From contig CM049307.1 of NCBI GenBank assembly GCA_026874595.1, forward strand, positions 28,866,362-28,930,361: 64,000 bases of DNA. Reading direction: 5' to 3'. This document shows, one piece after another, positions 1 through 10,422 of this stretch. Origin of the DNA: Sipunculus nudus. Taxonomy: Eukaryota > Annelida > Sipuncula > Golfingiida > Sipunculidae. Every line of letters starts with the position of its first letter. The stretch's first letter is position 1. The translations under genes were made by a program, and so were the position numbers. Under the pieces are notes generated by a model, which saw only the letters and a program-made list of their open reading frames with translations, ran no database searches and had not been told where the DNA came from.

Positions 1-1090
1 TTCAGCACACATTGGTCAATACATAGATAGCTAACATTCGAGTTGAAGGCTGTCACGTGATCACGAAACATTAGGTCATAGAGCCAGAGGATGTTGTCAT
101 CCCCCACTTCACCGTTATCATGCGATGTTTAAAAAAAATGACCATCCATCAAGAGACCTTGGAGTTGCAAATTAACTTTTGACCTATACAGTCACGTAGT
201 TTAAAAATCAAAACCGTGGATAATGGCAATAAAGAACTACATTCAGTGAAGAACATAGTCTGTCATAGATCTCAAAGTAACAGGCACCATATCATATAAC
301 TTATGGTTTTAATGGTGATACCAAATTGGGAGGATCCGAATCAAAATATGGTTGTAGGATCAATTTGTTTTGTCCATTTTCCCTTACAAGAAAATATGGT
401 TTAATATGGTACTGACATACGTTGTAGGAATGTGATGATTAAGGAACTAAGACAGATAAGGTGTTAAGACAGGGAAGAGTTAATTATGTCTCGGGCGTTT
501 GTGGAGGCATGTCCTCTCTCAGTACTGTTCACCTTTTACATCTAAGATCATGTCAGCTTGGTACATGCTTAGGAACATCTAAGTTGTTTTGTGGTTGAAA
601 TATGAAGCGGGTACAATGCAAGAGGAGGGAGAACAAGAAAGAACGAGTGATAGTCTGTTATACTTTAGCAGTAATTAGATCACTTTAACTCAAAACTCTG
701 CATATCGGCAGTAAAGAACTACATTTAGTAAAGGACAGTATCTGACGATCTCATATTCTTACCATATAACCTATGGCTTAAATTATCATAAAAATTGAAG
801 ATGAACTGCATCCAAATATCGATGCAGGATGCGGCATGAGGGAGAACAAGAAGGATGGGACGAAGTCCATGAGAAAAAGACACAAATTACTGAAATAATT
901 AGTTGCCGAAAGGTTATGCTCTGTAATACTTATTCAGTGAATATATCACTTTAAACCTTACCTAATCAAGACACTGTTTCCTTGATAATTGTATTGACAA
1001 ATACACAACAACATGTATCAGGTATCCTTCACGAGGATTGGAAACATGTGTAACCCCAAAGAAAGTTAAAGCCACGACAAAGCATTTGGT
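1..1090. other. AT-rich stretch, no gene seen
   Basis: No reading frame, RNA gene or clear repeat boundary could be supported here. The stretch is AT-rich, with short degenerate similarity between its own parts: phrases such as ACATTTAGT and GGGAGAACAAGAA recur near 650-860. Confidence 0.5.
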
Positions 1091-1095
1091 TTTTC

Positions 1096-1104
1096 TATAA
1101 ATAG
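1096..1104 (+). promoter_or_regulatory. candidate TATA box
   Basis: TATAAATAG matches the metazoan TATA-box consensus. It lies about 100 bp before a strong-context ATG at 1205 that opens an 83-codon frame. Position and consensus are seen; promoter activity is inference, because such motifs also occur by chance in AT-rich DNA. Confidence 0.25.
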
Positions 1105-1204
1105 CCGGTAATTGACTGCGGGGGTTCTAACAAAAGCCCTGAAGCAAAGTACATTTTTCAACAAGCGTTTCCTGGCTCACGCAGGAGCGGCAGTTTTCGT
1201 GACG

Positions 1205-1456
1205 ATGGACGGCTGCTGTTTAAGTGGGAGGAACTTGAGGCAACACTGTACAGCTTACGTCCTGCTGAAACACACACATACCATGACAAGGGATGCATTT
1301 AGACCCAGCTGTGGCTCTTCGATATACAGAGTTTATACCACAAAGCCACAATTTGGTCTAGGGGTGGCTAAGGTGTTATCGGAAGAACTAAGACTTCAGG
1401 CGCCCTGTTTTTTTTCCTTGTGTATTGCTCTATACACATTAATAGATGGGACGTAG
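1205..1456 (+). CDS. hypothetical 83-residue ORF downstream of a TATA box
   Basis: The frame starts at an ATG with A at -3 and G at +4, a good animal initiation context, and runs 83 codons to a stop. The same frame is open further upstream, to about 1112, without an ATG. The product is basic and cysteine-containing, with a hydrophobic C-terminal stretch (CFFSLCIALYTLI). I recognise no domain. A frame of this length is expected a few times by chance in 64 kb of this composition, so the only positive signs are the TATA box about 100 bp upstream and the start context. It could be a first coding exon or nothing. Confidence 0.2.
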   Translation: MDGCCLSGRNLRQHCTAYVLLKHTHTMTRDAFRPSCGSSIYRVYTTKPQFGLGVAKVLSEELRLQAPCFFSLCIALYTLIDGT

Positions 1457-1489
1457 TATATGTAAATGGGACTTTATCTATATGGTAGC

Positions 1490-1700
1490 ATATACGGCCG
1501 CTCCCAACCCACACGCACACATGTTTGAACTGCAGCAACATAGCTCCCCGTTAACCGCGCCGACATTTTGATCTGGCAGCCTCAGGTTAGTGTATGTCGT
1601 CCCCGGTAGATGCAGCACTGTCACTTGCTGCAGTATTTTCCGCTTCACCATTGTTCCCATGGATAGCTGTCCATGCCAACCATGATCGCGCGGTACATAC
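1490..1700. other. GC-richer block of unknown nature
   Basis: This block is clearly richer in G+C and CpG than its surroundings and holds several ATGs in good context on the minus strand, with a 60-codon open frame at 1660-1478. It could be a promoter or first-exon island of a minus-strand transcript, or an old transposon piece. No domain is recognised. Confidence 0.2.
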
Positions 1701-1984
1701 TGTAGCTATTCTTTCACTGTCATAACAGACGGCATAATGCTTGTAGTCAAATAAAACTTTAATTCATCCTGGGAAATCGTTTTTTTTTAACGGACCGATT
1801 AGTGAATAACCAGTATGTCGGTAAATATCGGTATCGACTAAATTTTACAAAATGGTGGTTTTCATTTTATTGCAAAAAGAAAGATTAAAAACAAACTTAA
1901 AAGGTCAGCACTGACATTGCAGAATTATAAAAAAAAAATTTTTTTCTTTTACACGGATTGTACCATAATGTTGTAATATCAACT

Positions 1985-2175
1985 TATGTGAGGCACTCTT
2001 CATGGCTGGGATGACGGCGTTCGGTAGTCTGTAGGGGTAAAGGAAACCGGGGAACAGGGAGAAACCACCGACTTTGGAAGGACCACTACACCCCACTCTC
2101 ATATAGCCACGGAATCGAACCCAGGCTTCCAGCGGAGACAGCCGAGCGTTTTACCCTACGACAGTACAGGTTCAG
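1985..2175 (-). repeat. tRNA-derived SINE fragment
   Basis: Read on the minus strand, the head carries a perfect RNA polymerase III B box (GGTTCGATTCC, at 2111-2121) with an A-box-like TAGGGTAAAACGC about 40 nt before it. A GC-rich body follows, containing a GGTTTCTCCC...CCGGTTTCC stretch like the conserved core of many animal tRNA-derived SINEs. The downstream tail is AT-rich, with an A/T run near 1930. The family assignment is inference; the B box is seen. Confidence 0.5.
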
Positions 2176-3640
2176 AAAATTATAAATACATTGTAATTCT
2201 AAGATACATGTAACGGGGCACAGCTTCAACCTGTGTAACAGGATAAAACTGAAGAAGTGTTATTCCAAAAATTTTGTATTTCCAACGGACCCTGATGCAA
2301 CACGTAAAGGGTGTTTAGCCCCCGTATGTCGCAGACACATGCGAATTTACCTTTCTATAATAATATGTTAAGTAGAAATGATGAACAGTTTAACAATGGA
2401 ATTATGTAGCTTTTCATACGTCAGTGTGATTATTATTTTTCCATCTTCAAAGTTTGCAGCCTTAGAAAATATCGACGTGATCCAGACTCATTTAAATGGG
2501 TTTTAATTATCCTTAAATGATGTTAATTATAGACACCCATTTCTAAACCCCCCTACCAGAGTGCCAGTACCAATATGGCTCGTGCGATTTCTTAATTTAT
2601 TAACACTTCCCTTGCCATTGTTGATTAACCAAGGTTTACCATCATTTTTCGACTAGGTAGGCCTTTAATAAGGCTGAGAGAGCCTGATACGTCCGTCAGT
2701 GTCGTTGGAAATGAGAGCTCTTCCTTTTAACTTATATCCTTGAACTGCAGTTGCCGTTTGTAACAAGAAATTTATATTTTCAGCGTCATGTAGCACAATC
2801 AGGTTAAAACGGAATGATACACGAGGGTTAAATGTTATCAAAGGTCTAATATAATATCTCAAAGCGAAGACCTGAACTATTTTCCGGACATTAATATTGC
2901 TGGATCTGTAAATAAATGTCTTAAATTTGTCTGTATATACGAACAAAAATACATGCACAAATAAATATAAATATATAAGTATAATTTAGCACGAGATATT
3001 GCGGATTGATTGAATATAACATTGACAGAGAGATATGAAGTTATATTAGTTGTTGCGCCATGGTGACCCGCGACCTACCCCATCAGAAAGGTCACCTGAC
3101 CTCATCATGCCAGTCCAATAATATACGTAATCACAAGAGGCCAGAGTGGCCATGGTCATCTGTGTCCCCCACCAAATCAATGCCGGCTCCGACAACTGCT
3201 TGTTTTTCCTGGGTTTTATTAAATCTGAAGGTCGCCGTAAGATCACATCCATGAGTATATACATTGTCAAACAATTCTTCTGATTTGTCAGTTTGGATAT
3301 CTCTTTCGGACAGAGAGCTGAGAGCTCATCTACAGTCTTATCATATACAAACCAATCTTCTTGTGTGGAGAACTTATATTATACACAGATTTCTCAGGAG
3401 TGACAGAGGGATGTACATATTAGATTTAACCGGCACTGATTGAATGCTATGTTTGAACAATATATAAAATGATATCATTTCAAATGCAATGCTTATCAGT
3501 ACTGTCTCTCTGTTTGATAGAAATATACCTAAATATTTGTTAATTTATATAATTACCTTAAATTTGGCTTTCAGTTCGCAGACACTAAGCCATTGTTCAT
3601 TGCCTCAACCGGGAGGGTATGCGTTCATTCCTGTTCGTGT
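2176..3640. other. no gene seen
   Basis: AT-rich sequence. A GC-richer patch at 3055-3260 is open on both strands for 64-74 codons but shows no recognisable domain and may be transposon-derived. Confidence 0.4.
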
Positions 3641-4337
3641 GTTTGTTTGTGTAGGTGTGTGTTTGTTTGTGTAGGTGTGTGTTTGTTTGTGTAGGTGTGT
3701 GTTTGTTTGTGTAGGTGTGTGTTTGTTTGTGTAGGTGTGTGTGTTTGTTTGTGTAGGTGTGTGTTTGTTTGTGTAGGTGTGTGTTTGTTGGTGTAGGTGT
3801 GTGTTTGTTTGTGTAGGTGTGTGCTTGTTTGTGTAGGTGTGTGTTTGTTTGTGTAGGCGTGTGTTTGTTTGTGTAGGTGTGTGTTTGTTTGTGTAGGTGT
3901 GTGTTTGTTTGTGTAGGTTTGTGTGTTTGTTTGTGTAGGTGTTTGTTTGTTTGTGTAGGTGTGTGTTTGTTTGTGTAGGTGTTTGTTTGTTTGTGTAGGT
4001 GTGTGTTTGTTTGTGTAGGTGTTAGTTTGTTTGTGTAGGTGTGTTTGTTTGTGTAGGTGTGTGTGTTTGTTTGTGTAGGTGTGTGTTTGTTTGTGTAGGT
4101 GTTAGTTTGTTTGTGTAGGTGTGTGTTTGTTTGTGTAGGTGTGTGTTTGTTTGTGTAGGTGTGTGTTTGTTTGTGTAGGTGTGTGTTTGTTTGTGTAGGT
4201 GTGTGTTTGTTTGTATAGGTGTGTGTTTGTTTGTGTAGGTGTGGGTTTGTTTGTATAGGTGTGGGTTTGTTTGTGTATGTGTTTGTTTGTTTGTGTAGGT
4301 GTGTGTTTGTTTGTGTAGGTGTGTGTTTGTTTGTTCA
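3641..4337 (+). repeat. 20-bp minisatellite, about 34 units
   Basis: Head-to-tail repeat of the unit GTGTTTGTTTGTGTAGGTGT, with single-base variants and a few 18- or 22-bp units. Because 20 is not a multiple of 3, every frame cycles through the same peptide every 60 bp. This produces long, low-complexity Thr/Asn/Gln-rich open frames on the minus strand that I regard as artefacts of the repeat. Confidence 0.95.
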
Positions 4338-4439
4338 TAACATAACCCGCGCAAGCATGAACGGAATCCCATGTTATTTAAGGGAAAGGGCCAATGAAAA
4401 ATGGACTAGGTCTTGGTTGGGCCTAGCTCATCATCTGGA

Positions 4440-4612
4440 TCCAGGAATGACTTCCAGAAATATTGACGAATGTGCAGTCACTTATGCGCGATTAAACATG
4501 TATGGGAAGATGGTAAAATAAGTTAATGCAAACACTTCTTGGGGAAGCTTATGCACCAGTGAACCACATGGGAGGCATCCCCGAGAATGTATATTTCCAG
4601 TAGGTTGAATGG
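4440..4612 (+). repeat. dispersed repeat, copy A
   Basis: Similar over its length to 39823-40036. Shared blocks include ACACTTCTTG...GCTTATGC...GTGAACC and CCCGAGAATG.ATATTTC. No coding capacity or terminal structure was seen, so its class is unknown. Confidence 0.5.
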
Positions 4613-4827
4613 TAAAATTTGATGCGTGCGCACAGCCGTTGGTTGTCTTTTTCCAGCCGTCAGCGTATAGAGCATAAGCATCTTCCTTTGATGTTGATGC
4701 AGTAAAAAATCGAATATAAATGGGTGTCATTTTTAACTGCGGTCCGGTTGAAAGAAAAGTTCATCAGTGATATTCCCAATTTATATTTTTCTTTGGTAAT
4801 TTGCTGCTAAAACTTTATAATTTTTAA

Positions 4828-5278
4828 AGGCTCTGTTACGATGTATAACGTATATTAACTGAAAAAAAATCCCTCGAAACTTTTATAAAAATAGACCAAG
4901 AAAACGCCACTATCACTGCATACAGGTTGCTCGTTTTGTTCATATTCAAATGTTTACAAAATTTGAGGACAAAGGCATCTGGTGGCAAGTCAACCAAATC
5001 AGAGATTTGCGCAAAGGGAGTTTTGAAACTGGTTACATTGCAGCTTCCACAAATATACAAAAAACCACCTCGGGTTACATGGTATTCCTACCTGCAACCA
5101 TTGGCGCAAGTATATACCGTGTTTTCTACAATATTGTAGATTAACAAGCTCGTACATCTGTCACAGATGCCTTATGAGATGCCTTTTCTTTACAGGAACC
5201 ACCTGCAGTTCATTTATATGTACAAAGAGTAAGCAAGAATTCACATTAAGTTCAACAGTAAAAAGTAGGTGAATAACT
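4828..5278 (+). mobile_element. TTAA-flanked MITE, copy A (3' end damaged)
   Basis: Homologous over about 430 bp to the better preserved copy at 24717-25182; shared blocks include GGCATCTGG.GGCAAGTCA and GGGTTACATG. A TTAA at 4824-4827 precedes the left end. The right inverted terminus is lost where a GGGGCGTAGCCAGG motif, common at ends of invertebrate repeats, begins at 5281. TTAA target use is typical of piggyBac-type elements; no transposase is present. Confidence 0.5.
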
Positions 5279-5323
5279 CAGGGGCGTAGCCAGGATTGAG
5301 GAAGGATATATATATATATATAT

Positions 5324-6117
5324 TGTTACAGGTGCTCTTTTTATTATGTGACACGAGCGTAACTCCTGTTGTGGCACTCGTGTCTTGCCGCGTATTATAT
5401 TCTATGTTTAATCCGTACTGGTTGAACTCTCGTTGTCATGTTTAGCCTTGGGATTTCACGCTTGGTCGTGGGTCACGTGATGAGCCTGGTATGTGGAGAT
5501 ACACAGCGCTGTTTTTCTGGAGAATTCCTGAAACGCGTGTAGACTGTGATGTTCAAGATCTTATAGACTATTCGAGAAGTGGAAAATTCTCGGCTTGAGG
5601 TGGGAAGGTATATAAAGGGGTGTGTTTTGTAACGGAAGAGAACAGCAGAGCAGATTCCAGCGGACGCAGAAGCGTGTGTCAGGACCTTATCCGACGAATG
5701 CGGCAATTATAGATATTCAAAGACCTTCTCCTCGATTTTATGAATTTGGACTTCAGTTTACTTTCTGGGTTGTTGCAAGAACTTTCAACTGGACTGTCAT
5801 TCTCCGAGAGTTTACATTTAAAGGACTTATCGTTGTGATGGTGTTGGTACCCAGGTACTGTGCACATTATTTTCTATGTGATTGTATTTATTTGTTGTTA
5901 TACCGCTGTTTTACTGTATAATTGTATTGATTTAGTGTATTGCAATGATTTAAGAATAAATTATAGTTATTTGTTAACAAAAATCCACTGACTTCTTTAT
6001 TCATTCCCCTAGACATTTCACGCTGCCTAGTGTTACAGAATCTGATTTTTTTTATCTTCATTACAAAACTTGTGTTTATCACACATACGTGATCTGTTTA
6101 TATTAGGTTCCGTAACA
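5324..6117 (+). repeat. 5' LTR of copy 1
   Basis: A 794-bp direct repeat of 11190-11920 with TG...CA ends. It contains a TATA box (TATATAAA, 5609-5616) and an AATAAA signal (5955-5960), so U3, R and U5 can be placed roughly. It keeps a segment of about 75 bp near 5945-6045 that the 3' LTR has lost. Confidence 0.92.
5609..5616 (+). promoter_or_regulatory. LTR TATA box
   Basis: TATATAAA within U3 of the 5' LTR, conserved at 11474-11481 in the 3' LTR. In LTR retrotransposons such a box positions transcription of the genomic RNA. Confidence 0.6.
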
Positions 6118-6123
6118 TAAAAT

Positions 6124-6141
6124 TGGGGGCTCGTCCGGGAT
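6124..6141 (+). promoter_or_regulatory. primer-binding site, tRNA-Pro
   Basis: TGGGGGCTCGTCCGGGAT is the exact complement of the 3' 18 nt of animal tRNA-Pro including CCA, the primer also used by murine leukaemia virus. It lies 6 nt after the LTR end. It is the site where minus-strand DNA synthesis starts. Confidence 0.92.
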
Positions 6142-6261
6142 GCTTAATAGTTTTCAAATTTATTAGGCCTTTACCTGGACATTGTTCTATCATACATTGT
6201 TTACAAGATTACATATTGTTTACAGGATTTATCTCAATTTTTTTTGTTATTGTTTTCAAAC

Positions 6262-7180
6262 TGAGACATTTGTTGACGATCCGGACCCTGATCAACTTGA
6301 ACAGTTGTCAAAAGACCAGTTGTTGCGTTTGGGACATTACTTGTGAAAAAAGCTTTGAGAAAGCCTGATATCATTGCTAAAATCATGCAAGATCTTATTA
6401 GAAAAGGTTTAATTGAAGAGATTGAAGTTGAAACATAAAAAAAATTATAGCCTTGCTATGCAATTGGAATTTAAAAAGTTAGAAATGCAACATTAGCTAG
6501 CATTAAAACAGTTAGAATTAGAAAAAGAAAAACAGAGAGAAGAGAGGGAAGAACATGAAAGGTTAGAAAGAGAAAGACTAGAAAAAGAAATAGAAAGAGA
6601 CAGACTAGAAAAAGAAAAAGAAATTAAGTTAAGACGACTGGATTTAGAAAGACTTAAAGTAGAACGTAGTCTAAGTGCTGCCCCAACTCACAGTTTTGAT
6701 GTTACTAAACACATTAGACTTGTCCCAACATTTCAAGAAAAAAAGGTTGATAAATATTTCTTACACTTTGGGAAGGAAGCTGAAAATTTAAAATGGCCCT
6801 GAGGAAAATTGGACTATGTTGTTACAAAGTGTATTGACTGGCAAGGCCAGAGAAATTTATACAGAGCTTTCAGTAGAAGCTGCTGCTGACTATGACCTGG
6901 TAAAACGGTTAATCCTAAAAGGTTACGAGTTAGTTCCAGAGGCTTACCGCCAGAAATTGAGAAATCGGGAAAAGCGCAAAGAACAGACCTACGTCGGGTT
7001 TGCTAGGACAAAAGATCAGTTGTTTGATCGCTGGTGTGGTTCTAAAAATGTAATGAAAGATTATGACAATTTGCGCCAGTTTGATTTTGCTTGAAGAATT
7101 TAAGCGCTGCATTAACGCAGATGTTAAAACTTTTCTCGATGAGAAAAGTCCTAAAACACTTGACATTGCGGCTCAATAAG
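6262..7180 (+). pseudogene. gag: gag (N-terminal, coiled-coil and capsid parts), broken
   Basis: By alignment with copy 2 the gag start codon is missing here: about 20 bp are deleted just before 6260. A SAP-like N-terminal segment, a long Glu/Lys/Arg-rich coiled-coil stretch (about 6470-6660) and a capsid segment follow. The capsid holds the motifs QSVLTGKARE and YELVPEAYRQ, similar to capsids of Gmr1-like elements and the related SCAN domains. Several stops and frameshifts interrupt it; the longest open piece is 6816-7094. In life this protein would form the particle that packages element RNA. Confidence 0.8.
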
Positions 7181-7389
7181 ATGATGATTATTCATTGTCA
7201 CACAAAAATGTCCTTTACTAGCAAATCAAACCAGTCATTCATAAATAAGAATGTAAAACAGTTTGGTTAAAAGAAGTTTACAGCGCAGTCTCTCAGTACT
7301 AGTAGTCCTGATAGTTCAGCAAAGCCTATAGATACATCTCATTCCACGTCCACTGTGTTTTAGTCCAACAAAGACCAGTATTTTCAAAG

Positions 7390-7855
7390 AAAATCTGTAA
7401 TTACTGCAAGAAGGAAGGTCATCTAATATCTGACTGCTGGAAACTTGCGAATAGACCAAATAGCAAACCTTCTGGTTTTGTTTCAAAATCTATGCATAGC
7501 ATAGTACAAGAGCCAGGCTCTTTTCATGTAAATAAGGGGTACAACTACTTTATTGGCTCCAGTAAAATAGTTTGATGCTACGGAGGCCCACGTGCCTTCT
7601 GAATCCAAAGGAAAATCCGTAGTTTGCGGGGTAAAAACCTCAGTTGATTCCTGCGAGGGATTAAATAAGGCTAGGTCCTTTCAAGACTCCTGCGAGGAGT
7701 GTTCTCTAAATAAGTCCTTTTATGACTCTTGGGAGAGTATTTCAAATGACGCCAGGTCCTATTATGACAAACAGAAGTTTATTTCTACTGAGGAAAATTC
7801 CTCTGTTGACTCCCATGAGGAGTTTGATGATAAAAAAGATGTAGATCCTTAGATG
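7390..7855 (+). pseudogene. gag: gag nucleocapsid zinc knuckle and linker
   Basis: A CCHC zinc knuckle (C-N-Y-C-K-K-E-G-H-L-I-S-D-C, encoded at 7396-7437) marks the nucleocapsid, which binds element RNA. After it, Ser/Asp-rich sequence is built of short repeats like CEECSLNKSFYDSWES, encoded at 7592-7852. The stretch is split by stops from the capsid part and from the protease ORF that begins at 7873. Confidence 0.75.
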
Positions 7856-7872
7856 ACTCTGAAACAGAGTTT

Positions 7873-8625
7873 ATGACTGACACCTTCAATGTCAGTTCTT
7901 TGTTTGATGAAGTTGAAGTAGTAGATTCCTCTCTTGACTCTAAAATGGAGTTATTTGAACCATTCATATATGATGGTTTTGTATCACTTTCGAGTGATTT
8001 TTCAGATTCAACCCCTATTAGAATTTTGAGGGACACTGGTTCAGGCCAGACTCTCATGTTAACAAACACTTTGCCATTTTCTGGTAGGTCCTTTACTGGT
8101 GCACATGCACTTGTTAATGGTGTTTTTTCAGACAGGCACACTTCATTTCCGCTTCACAGTATTCATTTAAATTCGGAATTGATTTCTTGGAATATTACTG
8201 TGGGCAAAAGAACTACTTTACCCTTTAAGGGAATTCAGTTGCTACTAGGCAATGATGTTGCAGGTGATAAAGTGCAGCCTGTAACGATAGTGACAGAAAA
8301 GCCGTCACTTGATCAGGACACTGATCTGGAAAGTCAGGAAATTCCTGGTTTGTATCCTTCATGTGCTGTAACTAGATCTATGGCCAAGAAAAACACAAAT
8401 GAGGATAATGGTCCAGATTATAACACTCTGGGAGTCACTAGTGACTCGTCTAACGACTCGCCCGTACAGGATGCAGCATTCTCAAGGTCAGAACTTATCG
8501 CGGAACAGCATAAGGACCCTGATATTTCATGTTTGTTTCCCAGGGCAGTTTCTAAAGATGAGCTGTCACAGAACCCAGTTTATTTCTATGTCAAAAATGG
8601 AGTGTTCATGCGTAAATGGCGTTAG
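7873..8625 (+). CDS. pol: retrotransposon aspartyl protease with start of integrase
   Basis: A 250-codon open frame. Residues 50-60 carry the active-site motif ILRDTGSGQT (DTG at 54-56), and residues 122-128 carry the second hallmark LLLGND. Together they identify a retroviral-type aspartyl protease, which cleaves Gag and Pol. The C-terminal third (from about residue 205, SELIAEQHKDP) is the start of the integrase N-terminal region, so protease and integrase were one polyprotein. The frame stops at 8623 where copy 2 continues, because about 115 bp of the integrase HHCC region are deleted in this copy. The catalytic aspartate is intact here, unlike copy 2. Confidence 0.85.
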   Translation: MTDTFNVSSLFDEVEVVDSSLDSKMELFEPFIYDGFVSLSSDFSDSTPIRILRDTGSGQTLMLTNTLPFSGRSFTGAHALVNGVFSDRHTSFPLHSIHLNSELISWNITVGKRTTLPFKGIQLLLGNDVAGDKVQPVTIVTEKPSLDQDTDLESQEIPGLYPSCAVTRSMAKKNTNEDNGPDYNTLGVTSDSSNDSPVQDAAFSRSELIAEQHKDPDISCLFPRAVSKDELSQNPVYFYVKNGVFMRKWR

Positions 8626-8639
8626 GTATAAATAAAACG

Positions 8640-9651
8640 TATCAGAAAGTTAGTACACATTTCTATTGGCCTAATCTCAGGAAAGATGTTATCATGCCAT
8701 ACATGCCAGACGGTAGGCAAGCCCAATCAGAATCCTCCTAAGGCCCCACTTAGGCCTATTCCTGCTTTCGAGGAACTATTCAGTAGGATTATTGTTGATT
8801 GTGTTGGACCACTGCCCAAAACAAAATCTGGACATGCATATTTGCTGACAATTATGTGCACATCTACCAGGTTCCCTTAGGCAATACCCTTGCGCGAAAT
8901 TAATGCCAAAAGTGTTGTCAAAGCTCTGACCAAATTTAACTTTTGGATAACCAAAATCCGTTCAGTCTGACCAAGGGTCTAATTTTATGTCTGGCTTATT
9001 CCAACAAGTTATGCTTGAGCTAGTTATAAAACAGTACAGCTTTTCGCCATACCATCCTGAAAGTCAGGGCGCCCTCGAGTGTTTTCACCAGACATTAAAA
9101 AAAATGATCAGAACTTATTGCTATGACACACAGAAAGACTGGAATAAAAGAATCCACCTATTTCTGTTTGCTGTCAGAGAATCCTTTCAAGAGTCCTTGG
9201 GTTTCAGTCACTTTTACTGCAGTATGTCTCAGACTTTCGCACTAAACTACACAATGCTTGTGAGATTGCAAAGTCAAATCTAAAATCTGCACAAAGTAAA
9301 ATGAAAACAAGGTATGACAAGCACACTGTAGGTCGAACGTTTGAGCCTGGTGAAAAGGTCCTTGCCTTACTTCCCATCCCTGGCAGACCTCTGCAAGCTA
9401 GGTATTTTGGTCCTTTCATTGTTGACAAGAAAGTCAATGATTTAAATTACATACTGTTGACACCAAATAGATGTAAGAAGAAACAACTGTGCCATGTTAA
9501 CATGTTGAAACCATATTATGACAGGAACAGCACATCAGATGTTGTACAAAATGTTACAGCTGTTAAATGTGTAAATACTGACCCTGACCGAGTTAAAGTA
9601 GATACTGATTGTAAGTGTGATGTAGACATTCAGTGTGGTACAGTACCATAA
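8640..9651 (+). pseudogene. pol: integrase, frameshifted
   Basis: Pieces in order: the end of the zinc-binding domain (CHTCQT, near 8694) and the first catalytic Asp in IIVDCVGPLP (near 8791-8820). The second Asp is in QSDQGSN (near 8964-8984). The catalytic Glu is in HPESQGALE (near 9053-9080). A C-terminal GPY/F module follows (YFGPF and CHVNMLKPYY, in the 9301-9651 frame). The domain joins element DNA to the host chromosome. It is broken by a stop at 8878, frameshifts, and a deletion of about 115 bp after GFS at about 9209 relative to copy 2. It lies before the reverse transcriptase, the diagnostic reversed order. Confidence 0.85.
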
Positions 9652-9750
9652 AAAAACTCAGACATACTTAAAAACCTTGATGCCAAACTGTCACACCTTA
9701 CCGCACAACAACAACAAGACCTCAAGAACCTGCTGCTGAATTATGAACAT

Positions 9751-10422
9751 TTGTTTAGTGACATTTCAACGCGAACTAACATGTTGTGGCATGACGTCGA
9801 TGTTGGCGAGGCAAGCGCAGTCAAGCAACATCCTAATAGACTGAATCCAGAAAAGCAAAAGTATCTACAAGATGAGATTCAATATTTGCTTGACAATGAT
9901 TTTATTGAACCTAGTAACAGTAACTGGAGTTTACCATGTATTCTTGTGCCAAAACCTGATGGAAGTTACCGTTTATGCACAGATTATCGAAAACTGAACT
10001 CTGTCACCAAGATTGACACGATCCCGATTCCGAGGATCGATGACTGTATTGATAGAGTCGGTAGCTCCAGATATGTCTGCAAGTTTGACTTGCTAAAAGG
10101 ATTCTGGCAAGTTCCGCTGACAGATCGAGCGAAAGAAGTGTCCGCATTTGTGACGCCGCAAGGACTATCCCAGTATAAAGTTATGCCGTTTGGCATGAAG
10201 AACTCTCCAGCCACGTTCCAGCGCCTCATCCATATGGTTGTCAAGGACATTCAGGGCTGCGACGCATATATTGATGACCTTATCGTGTACAGCGACACCT
10301 GGGAGAAACATCTGCAAATTCTTCGCGACCTCTTCGAAAGACTCAGTGAATCACGTCTGGTCGTCAACTTAGTGAAATCTGAGTTTTGTCATGCACAAGT
10401 AACATTTTTGGTTATATTGTAG
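9751..10422 (+). CDS. pol: reverse transcriptase, truncated by frameshift
   Basis: A 223-codon open frame with the ordered RT motifs: FIEPSNSNW, LVPKPDGSYRLCTDYRKLN, FDLLKGFWQVPL, TPQGLSQY, MPFGMKNSPATFQR and the catalytic YIDD (near 10267-10278) followed by LIVYSDTWEKHL. It copies element RNA into DNA. The active site is intact, but the frame is lost at about 10411 (ACATTTTTGG), one base short before the expected GHIVGQG. The identical one-base shortage occurs in copy 2. Confidence 0.9.
   Translation: MFSDISTRTNMLWHDVDVGEASAVKQHPNRLNPEKQKYLQDEIQYLLDNDFIEPSNSNWSLPCILVPKPDGSYRLCTDYRKLNSVTKIDTIPIPRIDDCIDRVGSSRYVCKFDLLKGFWQVPLTDRAKEVSAFVTPQGLSQYKVMPFGMKNSPATFQRLIHMVVKDIQGCDAYIDDLIVYSDTWEKHLQILRDLFERLSESRLVVNLVKSEFCHAQVTFLVIL

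Noticed and set aside
4022..4372. 116-codon Thr/Gln/Asn-rich minus-strand frame
   Set aside because: Pure product of the 20-bp minisatellite, which reads open in all minus-strand frames.
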